Positions 51,759 to 60,623 are shown, counted from the stretch's first letter. The stretch is 64,000 bases of DNA from Janibacter sp. Soil728 (GCF_001428305.1 NZ_LMRZ01000001.1:434289-498288); one strand, 5' to 3'. Notes: generated from the letters alone by a model not told the origin. Numbers and translations: made by a program.

Positions 51759-52784
51759 GTGCTGACCACGGCCTTCGACGAGCTCGACCTCCAGCTGCTC
51801 CACGGGCTGCAGATCGCGCCGCGCGTCCCCTGGGCCCAGGCGGCGCGGATCCTCGGGACGAGTCCGGTGACCCTGATGAGTCGGTGGGATCGTCTGCGCG
51901 ACGAGGGGCTCGCGTGGGTCGTGGCGCACCCGTCGGGGGAGGGCGATGTCCTGACGGCCTTCGTGGACGTCGACCTCGAGCCGGGGCGGCAGAGCGAGGC
52001 GGTCGCGACCCTCGTGCGAGACCCTCGCGCGCTGTCCATCGAGCAGAGCGCCCGCGGCCGTGACCTGATGATCACCGTCATGGCGCGGGACCTGGGCGCC
52101 CTGTCCCGCTTCGTCCTCGACGACCTGCCGAGGGTGCCGGGTGTCCGGCGCCAACGCACCTCGCTCGCCCTGCAGATCCACCGGCAGGGCCGCGACTGGC
52201 GGTTGCAGTCGCTCGACCAGCACCAGCGGGAGGGGTTCGAGATCGCGCGCCGCCAGTCGACCGCGCCCGCCGGCCCGCTGCCCCGTGACCCGCAGCCGAT
52301 CATCGACCTGCTGGCGGCGGACGGGCGAGCGGGTGCCGCGGACATCGCCAGGTCCGCCGGTCGCAACCCGGCGACCGTGCGCCGTCACCTCGGCCGGGTC
52401 GTCGGGTCGGGACTGCTGTCCTTCCGCTGCGAGATCGCCCAGGACCCGACGCTCTGGGGGCTGCACTGCACGTGGCTGGCGCGTGTGCCCGAGGAGAGCA
52501 AGGAGCGGACCGTCGCCGCGCTCGCGACCCTGCCCGAGCTGCGCCTGTGCGTCTCGACCTCCGGCGAGACCAACCTGCTCGTGTCGGTCTGGGCCCGCTC
52601 GCCGTCGGACCTGATGCGGCTCGAGCGCCTGGTGGGCGAGCGTCTGCCGTGGCTGTCCCTCGTCGAGTCCGTCGTCATCCTGCGCACACCCAAGCGATTC
52701 GGCTGGGTCGTCGACGAGCGCGGCCGGGCCACCGGCGAGGTCATCCCGCCCGTGATCATCGGCGACGACCCGGGCACCGCGTGA
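51759..52784 (+). CDS. Tandem Lrp/AsnC family transcriptional regulator
   Basis: 341 residues from GTG 51759 with two Lrp-type units: first HTH LDLQLLHGLQIAPRVPWAQAARILGTSPVTLMSRWDRLRDEGLA and its RAM-like domain to about residue 150; second HTH PIIDLLAADGRAGAADIARSAGRNPATVRRHLGRVVGSGLLSFR (about 180-225) and RAM-like domain (WLARVPEES, LCVSTSGETNLLVSVWARSPSDLMRLERLVGERLP). Double-headed Lrp proteins sense amino acids. It is divergent from the M20-MHS operon, which is its probable target. GGAGGA before the GTG. Confidence 0.93.
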   Translation: MLTTAFDELDLQLLHGLQIAPRVPWAQAARILGTSPVTLMSRWDRLRDEGLAWVVAHPSGEGDVLTAFVDVDLEPGRQSEAVATLVRDPRALSIEQSARGRDLMITVMARDLGALSRFVLDDLPRVPGVRRQRTSLALQIHRQGRDWRLQSLDQHQREGFEIARRQSTAPAGPLPRDPQPIIDLLAADGRAGAADIARSAGRNPATVRRHLGRVVGSGLLSFRCEIAQDPTLWGLHCTWLARVPEESKERTVAALATLPELRLCVSTSGETNLLVSVWARSPSDLMRLERLVGERLPWLSLVESVVILRTPKRFGWVVDERGRATGEVIPPVIIGDDPGTA

Positions 52785-52797
52785 CAGGATCGGCCGC

Positions 52798-54057
52798 ATG
52801 GACAACCCCGTGCCCGACTACCTGGCCGAGGTCGCCGAAGCCTGCGCGTCACTGACCTCCGGCGAGCCGGCCTCCTACATCCCCGAGCTGGCCGCGGTCG
52901 ACCCGGACCGCTACGGGGTCGCGATGGCGACGATCGACGGGACGCTGTACTCCGTCGGCGATGCTCGTCGGGAGTTCACGATCCAGTCGATCTCCAAGGC
53001 ATTCGTCTACGGGCTGGCGGTGCGCGAGCGCGGCCTGACCGAGGTGCTGCGCAAGGTCGACGTCGAGCCGTCGGGCGACCCCTTCGACGAGCTGTCGCTC
53101 GAGGACGGCACCGGGCGGCCGCGCAACCCGATGATCAACGCCGGCGCGATCACGGCGCATGCCCTCGTCGGCGGCGACGGGGTGAGCTCCGCGGGACGCT
53201 TCGAGGAGATCCACCAGCTGCTGTGCGACCTCGCCGGGCGCGAGCTGGCGGTCGACGAGGAGGTCTGGGCCTCGGAGATGTCGGTGAGCGATCGCAACCT
53301 GGCGATCGCGCACCTCCTGCGCAGCCACGGCATCATCAGCGACTCGCCCGAGGAGGTCGTCTCCGCCTACGTGCGTCAGTGCGCCGTGCTCGTCACGGCC
53401 GAGGACCTCGCGGTGATGGCGGCGACGCTGGCCAACGCGGGGGTGCAGCCGGTGACGGGCCAGCGGATCTTCTCCGGGCAGCAGGTGCGCCACCTGCTCT
53501 CGGTCATGCTGACCTGCGGCATGTACGACTCCGCCGGGGACTGGGTCTCCAACGTCGGGATCCCGGCCAAGAGCGGGGTGGGCGGTGGGATCATCGGCGC
53601 GCTGCCGGGTCAGGTCGGCATCGCGACCTTCGCCCCGCGTCTGGACCCCCACGGCAGCAGCGTGCGCGGGATCGAGACCTTCGAGCGGCTCTCCCACGAC
53701 ATGGGACTGCACCTTATGGAGGTCGCCCCGCCCGCCCGGTCGGTCATCCAGCGCTCCCGCGTCGTCGGGGAGGGAGAGGACGCGATCCGCGTCTTCGAGC
53801 TGGCGGGGACGATCGGGTTCACCGGCGCCGAGCGCGTCGTGCGGCGCCTGTCGGAGGACGAGCCGGTCGAGCAGACGATCGCCGTCGACCTCACCCATGT
53901 GCACTCGGTGGGTGGCCCGGCACGGCACATGCTCCTCGAGGCCCTGCGCCGGCTGCGGCTCGACGGGTACACGGTCTACCTCATCGACCACGACGAGGTC
54001 CTGCCCGACCCCGACCCCGGTGACGGCGAGGTCGTCGAGCAGCTGCAGGAGCTGTGA
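52798..54057 (+). CDS. glsA: Glutaminase with C-terminal STAS domain
   Basis: 419 residues. Glutaminase part (1-305): YIPELAAVDPDRYGVAMATIDG, catalytic S64-x-x-K67 (FTIQSISKAFVYGLA), RPRNPMINAGAITA (N), SEMSVSDRNLAIAHLLRSHG, MLTCGMYDSAGDWVSNVGIPAKSGVGGGI with the catalytic Y and V. It hydrolyses L-glutamine to glutamate and ammonia. The remainder is a STAS domain (IRVFELAGTIGFTGAERVVRRL ... VAVDLTHVHSVGGPARHMLLEALRRL), a fusion seen in several actinobacteria and suggesting allosteric or complex regulation. The stop overlaps the hydrolase start (TGATG). Confidence 0.96.
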   Translation: MDNPVPDYLAEVAEACASLTSGEPASYIPELAAVDPDRYGVAMATIDGTLYSVGDARREFTIQSISKAFVYGLAVRERGLTEVLRKVDVEPSGDPFDELSLEDGTGRPRNPMINAGAITAHALVGGDGVSSAGRFEEIHQLLCDLAGRELAVDEEVWASEMSVSDRNLAIAHLLRSHGIISDSPEEVVSAYVRQCAVLVTAEDLAVMAATLANAGVQPVTGQRIFSGQQVRHLLSVMLTCGMYDSAGDWVSNVGIPAKSGVGGGIIGALPGQVGIATFAPRLDPHGSSVRGIETFERLSHDMGLHLMEVAPPARSVIQRSRVVGEGEDAIRVFELAGTIGFTGAERVVRRLSEDEPVEQTIAVDLTHVHSVGGPARHMLLEALRRLRLDGYTVYLIDHDEVLPDPDPGDGEVVEQLQEL

Positions 54058-54785
54058 TGCTGCGCCGCCTGATCTACCCGGTGCCCGCCTGGGACCCCGA
54101 CATCGGACTCCCCGTCCAGACGACGAAGGGTGGTACCCACCTCATCCACTCCCCGGCGCCCGACGCGGGTCGCACCGTCGTCTACCTGCACGGCAATGGT
54201 TCCGACCTGGCCTCGATCAGCCCGCTCGCCGGCCTCTTCGTTCGGCACGGGCTGGGCTTCGCCGCCATCGAGTACCCCGGCTACGGCCCCGCGTCGGGGC
54301 GCGCCGACCAGGAGGGGATCCTCGCTGCCGCACGTGACGGACTCGCGCACCTCTCCCTTCCTGCCGCGCGCACCGTCCTCGTGGGGGAGTCGCTCGGTTC
54401 GTCGGTGGCCGCGCACCTCGCGGCGGAGGGACTGCTCACCGATGACGAAGGGAGCGGACGACTCGTCCTCATCTCTCCCTTCACCTCGATGACCGCGATG
54501 GTGCAGCAGGTCGTACGGGTCTTCCCCCGACGGCTGGTCCCGGACCGGTGGGAGACCGATGTGCTGCTCGACCGGATCGAGGTGCCGACCCTGCTCGTGC
54601 ACGGCGAGCTCGACGACCTCGTCCCGCCGGCGATGAGCGCACAGCTCGAGCGAGGTCTGGCGTCGGCGCGGCGTGTGGTCGTGCCCGGACGTACGCACAA
54701 CGACCTGTGGGAGTCGCCGAGCGAGTGCCTGGCCGCCGTCGCCCGCTTCGCCCGGGGCGACCAGCAGGAAAACCCGCTGTACTGA
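54057..54785 (+). CDS. Alpha/beta hydrolase (esterase-like)
   Basis: 242 residues. VVYLHGNGSDLASISPLAGLFVRHG, VLVGESLGSSVAAHLA (nucleophile elbow G-E-S-L-G, near residue 110), ISPFTSM, TLLVHGELDDLVPPAMSAQL (acidic residue) and a histidine in GRTHNDLW complete the triad. Substrate unknown; membership in an operon with glutaminase, then 10-methyl lipid genes, gives no firm clue. CGAAGGG lies at codon region DDEGSG. Confidence 0.9.
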   Translation: MLRRLIYPVPAWDPDIGLPVQTTKGGTHLIHSPAPDAGRTVVYLHGNGSDLASISPLAGLFVRHGLGFAAIEYPGYGPASGRADQEGILAAARDGLAHLSLPAARTVLVGESLGSSVAAHLAAEGLLTDDEGSGRLVLISPFTSMTAMVQQVVRVFPRRLVPDRWETDVLLDRIEVPTLLVHGELDDLVPPAMSAQLERGLASARRVVVPGRTHNDLWESPSECLAAVARFARGDQQENPLY

Positions 54786-54816
54786 CGCGGCGCACCCGGA
54801 GTAGATTGTGTGTGCG

Positions 54817-56199
54817 ATGCAGACAACTGGATGGCAGGCACACCGGGACGCCGTCGACCGGCTCGTGCGCTCCCATGACTCGATCCCGGTCGGCTCGCCC
54901 GTGCGCCTGGCCAAGCGCACCTCCAACCTCTTCCGCCACCGTGCCACGGCCGATGTGCCGGGTCTCGACGTCTCCGGGCTGGCCGGCGTCATCGAGGTCG
55001 ACCCCGGCACCCGGACCGCGCAGGTGCAGGGCATGTGCACCTACGAGGACCTCGTCGCCGCCACGCTGCCGCACGGACTCATCCCGCTCGTCGTGCCGCA
55101 GCTGCGCACGATCACCCTCGGCGGCGCAGTCACCGGGCTGGGCATCGAGGCGACCAGCTTCCGCAACGGCCTGCCGCACGAGTCGGTCCTCGAGATGGAC
55201 ATCCTCACCGGCTCCGGCGAGGTCGTCACCGCGCGGCCTGACAACGAGCACGCCGACCTCTTCTTCGCCTTCCCCAACTCCTACGGCTCGCTCGGCTACG
55301 CCGTGCGCCTGCACATCGAGCTCGAGGCCGTCCCGCCGCGAGTCGCGTTGCGGCACCTGCGCTTCCACGACGCGCAGTCGGCCACGGACGCGATCGACGC
55401 GATCGTCGTGGCCGGTGAGCACGAGGGCGTGCGAGTCGACGCGCTCGATGGCGCCGCCTTCACGCCCGACGAGATCTACCTGACGCTGGCCACCTGGACG
55501 CATGACGCCCGGCCGACGAGTGACTACACCGGTCAGCAGATCTACTACCGCTCCCTGCAGGAGCGCACGCGCGACCTGCTGACCATGCACGACTACCTGT
55601 GGCGGTGGGACACCGACTGGTTCTGGTGCTCCGGAGCCTTCGGGGTGCAGAACCCGCTCGTGCGTCGGCTCTGGCCGCGCCGGTGGCGCCGGTCGGACGT
55701 CTATCACCGGCTCGTCGGCCTCGACCAGCGCTTCGACATCGTGGGGCGGCTCGACGCTCGCGCCGGTCGGCCGCAGCGCGAGCGAGTCATCCAGGACATC
55801 GAGGTGCCCACCGAGCGACTGCCTGAGTTCCTCGCGTGGTTCGACGCAGAGGTGGGCATGCGACCGGTCTGGCTGTGCCCCCTTCGGCTGAGGGAGGGTC
55901 CTGACGGGATCCGCACCTGGCCCTCCTACCCCCTCGACCCGGGCCGCACCTACGTCAACGTCGGCTTCTGGGGCACGGTGCACGTCGGTGACGACGCGCC
56001 GAAGGGCCCCACCAACCGGGCCATCGAGACGCGGGTCCACGAGCTCGGCGGGCACAAGTCGCTCTACTCCGAGGCCTTCTACCCGCGTGACGTCTTCGAC
56101 CGCCTCTACGACGGTGCAAACCGCGCTGCTGTCCAGCAGCGATATGACCCGGCCGGCCGCCTGACCGACCTCTACGACAAGGTGGTGCGGACCCTGTGA
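54817..56199 (+). CDS. FAD-binding oxidoreductase, 10-methyl fatty acid (reductase) type
   Basis: 460 residues with an N-terminal FAD_binding_4 domain: SNLFRHRATADVPGLDVSGLAGVIEVDPGTRTAQVQGMCTYEDLVAATLPHGLIPLVVPQLRTITLGGAVTGLGIEATSFRNGLPHESVLEMDILTGSG. It resembles DHCR24-like sterol reductases. In mycobacteria and relatives the partner gene pair (Rv0449c/UfaA1 Rv0447c and homologues known as bfaA/bfaB or tms genes) makes 10-methyl stearic (tuberculostearic) acid: the methyltransferase forms a 10-methylene intermediate that this enzyme reduces with NADPH. The adjacent downstream gene fits that role exactly. Confidence 0.9.
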   Translation: MQTTGWQAHRDAVDRLVRSHDSIPVGSPVRLAKRTSNLFRHRATADVPGLDVSGLAGVIEVDPGTRTAQVQGMCTYEDLVAATLPHGLIPLVVPQLRTITLGGAVTGLGIEATSFRNGLPHESVLEMDILTGSGEVVTARPDNEHADLFFAFPNSYGSLGYAVRLHIELEAVPPRVALRHLRFHDAQSATDAIDAIVVAGEHEGVRVDALDGAAFTPDEIYLTLATWTHDARPTSDYTGQQIYYRSLQERTRDLLTMHDYLWRWDTDWFWCSGAFGVQNPLVRRLWPRRWRRSDVYHRLVGLDQRFDIVGRLDARAGRPQRERVIQDIEVPTERLPEFLAWFDAEVGMRPVWLCPLRLREGPDGIRTWPSYPLDPGRTYVNVGFWGTVHVGDDAPKGPTNRAIETRVHELGGHKSLYSEAFYPRDVFDRLYDGANRAAVQQRYDPAGRLTDLYDKVVRTL

Positions 56200-57464
56200 G
56201 CACGATCAACATTGCTGAAGCCCTCGCCGGCGTGATGCCAGCCGACCTCCCGGTGCGACTCACGGCCTACGACGGCAGCTCTGCCGGTCCGGCCGATGCC
56301 GAGATCGGCCTCGAGCTGCGCAACGAGCAGGGGCTGCGGTACCTGCTCACCGCCCCGGGTGACCTCGGCTTCGCGCGGGCGTGGGTGGCGGGCGACCTCG
56401 TCGGGACCGGCTTCCACCCCGGCAACCTCTACCCCGTCCTGGATCTCATGACCAGCACCGCCCGTTGGCGGATCCCCGGTCCGGTGGAGGCTCTCAAGCT
56501 CGTGCGCGGCCTCGGGTGGGAATACCTCAACCCGCCGCCGATCCCGCCCCAGGAGCACCTGCCGCGCTGGCGCCGCGTCGTCGAGGGCCTGCGGCACAGT
56601 CGCGCCCGCGACGCCGAGGTGATCCACCACCACTACGACGTGTCCAACCGCTTCTACGAGATGGTCCTCGGGCCGTCGATGACCTACACGTGCGCGGTCT
56701 TCCCCACGGCCGACGCGACGCTCGAGGAGGCGCAGGCCTGCAAGTACGAGCTCATCTCCCGCAAGCTCGACCTGCAACCCGGGCAGCGGCTGCTCGACGT
56801 CGGCTGCGGCTGGGGCGGCATGGTGATCCACGCGGCCAAGCACCACGGCGTCAAGGCCCTCGGTGTGACCCTCTCGCAGGAGCAGGCCGACTGGGCGAAG
56901 CTGGCCATCGACCGCGAAGGCCTCGGCGATCTCGCCGAGGTGCGCTTCATGGACTACCGCGACGTGCCCGAAGGTGACTTCGACGCGGTGAGCTCGATCG
57001 GTCTGACCGAGCACATCGGGGCGAGCAACTACCCGGCCTACTTCGCTGCCCTGCGCGGCAAGCTGCGTCCCCACGGTCGGCTGCTCAACCACTCCATCAC
57101 GCGCGACCAGAACCGCTCGACGCGTACCGGGGCGGTCATCGACCGCTACGTCTTCCCCGACGGTGAGCTCACCGGCTCGGGGGCCCTGCTCGTCCAGCTG
57201 CAGGACGCCGGTCTGGAGCTGCAGCACGCAGAGAACTTCCGCATGCACTACGCCCGCACCCTCGCCTGCTGGGTCGACAACCTCGTCGCCAACTGGGACG
57301 AGGCAGTGGCCGAGGTCGGCGAGGGCACCGCCCGCCTGTGGGGGCTCTACATGGTCGGCTCGCGCATCGGGTTCGAGCGCAACGACATCCAGCTGACCCA
57401 CCTGCTCGCCACGAAGACCGACGACGTCGGGGTGAGCGCCTACCCCCTTCGCCACACCTTCTAG
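56196..57464 (+). CDS. Cyclopropane-fatty-acyl-phospholipid synthase family methyltransferase (10-methylene fatty acid forming)
   Basis: 422 residues; the GTGA overlap couples it to the FAD enzyme. CFA signature: AEVIHHHYDVSNRFYEMVLGPSMTYTCAVFPTADATLEEAQACKYELISRKLDLQPGQRLLDVGCGWGGMVIHAAKHHGVKALGVTLSQEQADWA (shown in parts), glycine-rich motif I DVGCGWGGM. It transfers a methyl from SAM to the double bond of an oleoyl chain in a phospholipid. The length and neighbour indicate the UfaA1/BfaB type rather than true cyclopropane synthase. Product is probably 10-methylene-stearoyl phospholipid, reduced by the partner to tuberculostearate. Confidence 0.93.
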   Translation: MSTINIAEALAGVMPADLPVRLTAYDGSSAGPADAEIGLELRNEQGLRYLLTAPGDLGFARAWVAGDLVGTGFHPGNLYPVLDLMTSTARWRIPGPVEALKLVRGLGWEYLNPPPIPPQEHLPRWRRVVEGLRHSRARDAEVIHHHYDVSNRFYEMVLGPSMTYTCAVFPTADATLEEAQACKYELISRKLDLQPGQRLLDVGCGWGGMVIHAAKHHGVKALGVTLSQEQADWAKLAIDREGLGDLAEVRFMDYRDVPEGDFDAVSSIGLTEHIGASNYPAYFAALRGKLRPHGRLLNHSITRDQNRSTRTGAVIDRYVFPDGELTGSGALLVQLQDAGLELQHAENFRMHYARTLACWVDNLVANWDEAVAEVGEGTARLWGLYMVGSRIGFERNDIQLTHLLATKTDDVGVSAYPLRHTF

Positions 57465-57495
57465 GGGGCTGGGGGCGGCCGGGTGGCTGGGGCGG

Positions 57496-57546
57496 CCGGG
57501 TGGAGGTAAACGCGCGGATGAATCGTCGGCGTGTCGACATCCACCC
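57496..57546 (+). repeat. Palindromic element, copy 1 (degenerate right arm)
   Basis: Left arm and core CCGGGTGGAGGTAAACGCGCG... (57496-57524, 29 bases) are identical to 57572-57600. The right arm (57533-57546) matches the complementary sequence at only 11 of 14 positions. Confidence 0.8.
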
Positions 57547-57571
57547 GCCCCCGTCCGTCGGCGCCCCCGCT

Positions 57572-57622
57572 CCGGGTGGAGGTAAACGCGCGGATGAATC
57601 ACCGGCGGGTTTACCTCCACCC
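57572..57622 (+). repeat. Palindromic element, copy 2 (perfect 14-base stem)
   Basis: GGGTGGAGGTAAAC (57574-57587) pairs with GTTTACCTCCACCC (57609-57622) across a 21-base loop. Each copy is about 51 bases and the copies are offset by 76 bases. GGAGGT, an anti-SD-like word, is in the left arm. Confidence 0.85.
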
Positions 57623-57653
57623 AGCGAAGGGGGAGTAGCGCGAAGGGGGTGGC

Positions 57654-58448
57654 TCAGACGTGACCGCTGAGCTGGGCCATGCGGGACTCCAGCGCTGCGA
57701 GCATGGCGCTGCAGCGTTTGTCGGCCCCCTTGCGAGCGGCCTTGCCGGTCGCCTCGCCCGGTTCGGTGCACATCGGCAGGACGTCGACGGACAAGCGGGC
57801 CCCGCCGGCGAGGGAGCGCAGCTCGTCGAGCTTGGCGGCGAAGGGGGAGCCGCTGCCGGGGGAGTAGTAGCGCACCGCCTCGTCGAGGTCGTCGGGGAAG
57901 AGGTCGGCCTTGGTGACGACGATGATCAGCCACACCGGGCGGTCGCGGCGCAGGGCCATCGACGCGATCCGGTGCGAGGTGATGGTCCAGTCCTCGAGCT
58001 CTGCGGCCAGCTGCTCTTCGCGGGTGGCCTCGGCAGTGCCGGTCGTGCCCGCGGGGCGGCGCGGGGTGGCGTAGCCGTTGGCGACGACGTGCAGGATCCC
58101 GTCGACCGGGTCGTCGTGGAAGACCTCGTCGAGGGCGCCCAGGCGGGTCGCGGCGTTGTCGCCGGGGACCACGCGGAAGCGGAAGCCCCTGCCCTTGGCC
58201 GAGCGGCGGGTGCGGCGCTCCATCGTCGCCGAGCCGACCTCGACGGTGCTCTCGGCGGAGGTGCGGCGGGCGATCCGGTCGGCCAGGCGGGTCTTGCCGA
58301 CACCGGTCATGCCGGTGACGGCGACAGCGGGGAAGCGGCCGCGGAAGAGGTGGGTCAGCTGGTGCGGCGCGGTGGACAGCGCCGACAGCGCGGTCCCGGC
58401 GAGCGTCGTGCCCACGGCGGTTCGGGTGACGGGGGACACGCGCGCCAT
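57654..58448 (-). CDS. P-loop GTPase-like protein
   Basis: 264 residues. A membrane-proximal N-terminus (GTTLAGTALSALSTAPHQ) is followed by FPAVAVTGMTGVGKTRLADRIARR, a Walker A at about residues 45-52 (G-M-T-G-V-G-K-T). RFRVVPGDNAATRLGAL and DGILHVVANGYAT follow, and VWLIIVVTKADLF provides an N/TKxD-like G4 motif with T in place of N. It looks like a small Era/SRPRB-type GTPase of unknown role. The T-K-x-D variation is shared by a number of septin- and Obg-like relatives. Confidence 0.75.
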   Translation of the reverse strand: MARVSPVTRTAVGTTLAGTALSALSTAPHQLTHLFRGRFPAVAVTGMTGVGKTRLADRIARRTSAESTVEVGSATMERRTRRSAKGRGFRFRVVPGDNAATRLGALDEVFHDDPVDGILHVVANGYATPRRPAGTTGTAEATREEQLAAELEDWTITSHRIASMALRRDRPVWLIIVVTKADLFPDDLDEAVRYYSPGSGSPFAAKLDELRSLAGGARLSVDVLPMCTEPGEATGKAARKGADKRCSAMLAALESRMAQLSGHV

Positions 58449-58449
58449 G

Positions 58450-58725
58450 TCAGCCCAGCGCCTTCTTGACGTCGGCCAGCGACGGGTTGGTCGCGGAGGA
58501 GCCGTCGGGGTAGAGCAGCGTCGGAACCGTCTGGTTGCCGCGGTTGATCGTCTCGACGAGCTCGGCCGTGCCGGGTGTCGTCTCGATGTTGATCTCGGTG
58601 TAGCCGATGCCCTCGCGGTCGAGCTGCGACTTGAGGCGACGGCAGTAGCCGCACCATGTCGTGGAAAACATCGTGACCGTACCTTCAGGGGGCAGGTCGA
58701 GGCCGGGGGGCAGGATCTCGCGCAC
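58450..58725 (-). CDS. mrx1: Mycoredoxin (glutaredoxin-like, C-G-Y-C)
   Basis: 91 residues: GTVTMFSTTWCGYCRRLKSQLDREGIGYTEINIETT has the active site C25-G-Y-C28, with VPTLLYPDGSSATNPSLADVKKAL giving cis-Pro and the end. Mycoredoxin-1 reduces S-mycothiolated proteins with mycothiol in actinobacteria. Start GTG 58725 is chosen because GGAGGGG (complement of 58731-58737) is 6 bases upstream of it; GTG 58731 would touch that site. It neighbours the GTPase gene by one base. Confidence 0.92.
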   Translation of the reverse strand: MREILPPGLDLPPEGTVTMFSTTWCGYCRRLKSQLDREGIGYTEINIETTPGTAELVETINRGNQTVPTLLYPDGSSATNPSLADVKKALG

Positions 58726-58778
58726 GTTCACCCCTCCAGCCAACCACGACTTGGCCCCAAGTCCAGCACGCGGCGCCC

Positions 58779-59516
58779 TCAGGCAGAGGCGAGTCCCCCT
58801 GCTCGTCCCTCGCGGGCCGCCTCGCCCGGCGTCCTCCCGGATGCAGTCTCCACGTGGTCGAAGGGGACGGTGAGCAGCGATCCCGAGCCCCGCACGTGAA
58901 ACCGGGTGCGCCCACGTTTGATCACGACTCCGACGAAGCCCTGGTACCGGCCGGGAGTGAGGACGCGCACTCGGTCGCCCACGCAGACGAGATCGCCCGT
59001 GCCCGCACGCTCGGTGGTGAAGCGCAGCGCGGCCAGCTGGCGTTGGTAGGCCGGGGTCATCTGGGCAGCGACGCCGTGATGGGTCCAGGTGAAGAGCGCC
59101 TGCGCGCTGAAGGTCCGACTGCACTCACGGCACGAGGTGACCTGCGACGGGCGGCGGTGCCGGTCGATGGTGTGGCCGGCCGGGCAGGTGCCCAGCCACG
59201 CACCGGGGACGCTCGGGGCGTCCTGCGGCAGGCAGCGCTCGGGTGAGGCTCCGATGCTGCGGGCCATCACCTGCCACTTCGGCCCGTGACCGTGCCGAGG
59301 ACCGACGAGGGCGTGAGCGATCTCGTGCAGCACCGTGTCGCGGACCTGGTCCGGCGAGTGCAGGCGCGTGAGGGGCGCGCTCAACCCGATCGTGTGCTCC
59401 GCTGCGCGACAGATGCCCGCGCGCTTCTTGGCGCGGTCGAAGACGAGCCGCCAGTCCTGCAGACCGTGGTCGTCCATGAGTGCGCGACCCATGCGTCGCG
59501 CCTCCTCGATGTCCAT
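58779..59516 (-). CDS. SprT-like zinc metallopeptidase domain protein
   Basis: 245 residues. [42 protein letters not shown], then HEIAH at residues 64-68 (V-L-H-E-I-A-H-A-L) with [10 protein letters not shown] supplying the third ligand, followed by a zinc-ribbon-like region with cysteines ([25 protein letters not shown]) and a C-terminal domain after residue 150. SprT proteins relate to Spartan, which degrades DNA-protein crosslinks; bacterial function is unknown. TACCCT seven bases before the ATG on the minus strand suggests a leaderless promoter. Confidence 0.9.
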   Translation of the reverse strand: MDIEEARRMGRALMDDHGLQDWRLVFDRAKKRAGICRAAEHTIGLSAPLTRLHSPDQVRDTVLHEIAHALVGPRHGHGPKWQVMARSIGASPERCLPQDAPSVPGAWLGTCPAGHTIDRHRRPSQVTSCRECSRTFSAQALFTWTHHGVAAQMTPAYQRQLAALRFTTERAGTGDLVCVGDRVRVLTPGRYQGFVGVVIKRGRTRFHVRGSGSLLTVPFDHVETASGRTPGEAAREGRAGGLASA

Positions 59517-59606
59517 GAGCAGGAGGGTAGGCGCTGGCCCCGACAACCCCCCCTTCGCCCGGGTGCTGACGGGAATACCCCTCGGTGCCCAGCGGTTGCC
59601 GCTGTC

Positions 59607-60602
59607 GTGCTCCCCAAACTCTCTCTCCTCGACCTGGCCACTGTGGGCCACGACCAGCCGATCAGCGAGGCGCTCGCCGAGACCGTCACCCTCGCGCAAC
59701 GCGCCGACGAGCTCGGGGCCTTCGAGCGACTGTGGTTTGCCGAGCACCACAACATGTCGCGCATCGCGTCCGCCGCGACCTCCGTGCTCATCGCCCACGT
59801 GGCGGCGCGCACCGAGCGGATCCGCGTCGGCTCCGGCGGGGTCATGCTGCCCAACCACTCCCCGCTCGTCATCGCAGAGCAGTTCGGCACCCTCGCCGAG
59901 CTGCACCCCGACCGCATCGACCTCGGCCTCGGTCGCGCGCCCGGCACCGACGGCGCGACGATGCGCGCCCTGCGCACGGACCCGCGCAGCGCAGAGTCCT
60001 TCCCCCAGGACGTGCGCGAGCTCCAGGGCTATCTGTCCGGGGACACCCTCATCGACGGGATCCACGCCTACCCCGGCCGCGAGACGCAGGTGCCGCTCTA
60101 CATCCTCGGCTCATCGCTCTTCGGCGCGCAGCTGGCCGCGGCCTACGGTCTGCCCTACGCCTTCGCGAGCCACTTCGCCCCGGATGCCCTGCAGCAGGCG
60201 GTGCGGGTCTACCGCGAGCGCTTCACCCCGAGCGAGCAGCTGAGCAGCCCCCATGTCATCGCCGCGGCCAATGTCGTCGCCGCCGACGAGTCCGCCGACG
60301 CCACCGCGATCGCGGACAAGGTGCTGCGTGCGCGGGTGCGGATGCTCGCCGGCCGGGTCGGCAGCGGCAGCCTTGACGAGGACATGATCACCGCGCTCAT
60401 GGACAGCGCCGTCGGGGCCCAGGCCCGACACATGCTCACCCACACGATCGTCGGTGACCCGAAGCAGGTCTCGGCAGGGCTGGCCGACTTCGCGTCACTC
60501 GCCGACGCGGACGAGCTCATCCTGACCAACCCGGCTCCCGGTCTCGACCAGCGCGTGCGCACCCTCGAGATCCTCGCCGGCCTCGTCGAGTCGGCGAGCT
60601 GA
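59607..60602 (+). CDS. LLM-class flavin-dependent oxidoreductase
   Basis: 331 residues starting [115 protein letters not shown] (in parts): the luciferase-like barrel with AEHH and GGVMLPNH motifs of the MsnO8-type subgroup. Reduced FMN is the likely cofactor. GTG 59607 is chosen because conservation starts there; no clear ribosome site is seen. It is divergent from the SprT gene. Confidence 0.92.
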   Translation: MLPKLSLLDLATVGHDQPISEALAETVTLAQRADELGAFERLWFAEHHNMSRIASAATSVLIAHVAARTERIRVGSGGVMLPNHSPLVIAEQFGTLAELHPDRIDLGLGRAPGTDGATMRALRTDPRSAESFPQDVRELQGYLSGDTLIDGIHAYPGRETQVPLYILGSSLFGAQLAAAYGLPYAFASHFAPDALQQAVRVYRERFTPSEQLSSPHVIAAANVVAADESADATAIADKVLRARVRMLAGRVGSGSLDEDMITALMDSAVGAQARHMLTHTIVGDPKQVSAGLADFASLADADELILTNPAPGLDQRVRTLEILAGLVESAS

Positions 60603-60607
60603 CCCCC

Positions 60608-60623
60608 CTTCGTCCTGACGAAG
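60608..60623 (+). terminator. Small hairpin with CCCTTCG motif after LLM oxidoreductase gene
   Basis: CTTCGTC (60608-60614) and GACGAAG (60617-60623), seven-base arms; effective loop 4. It follows the stop (60602) and overlaps a CCCCTTCG motif. Weak. Confidence 0.4.

Larger units (their letters stand above)
57465..57653. other. Intergenic region with two palindromic elements and flanking GC-rich repeat
   Basis: Between two convergent genes this 189-base stretch holds a duplicated CTGGGG(G)CGGCCGGGTGG unit (about 57469-57500), two hairpin elements described separately, and two copies of CGAAGGGGG near 57624 and 57643. No gene is visible. Confidence 0.7.
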
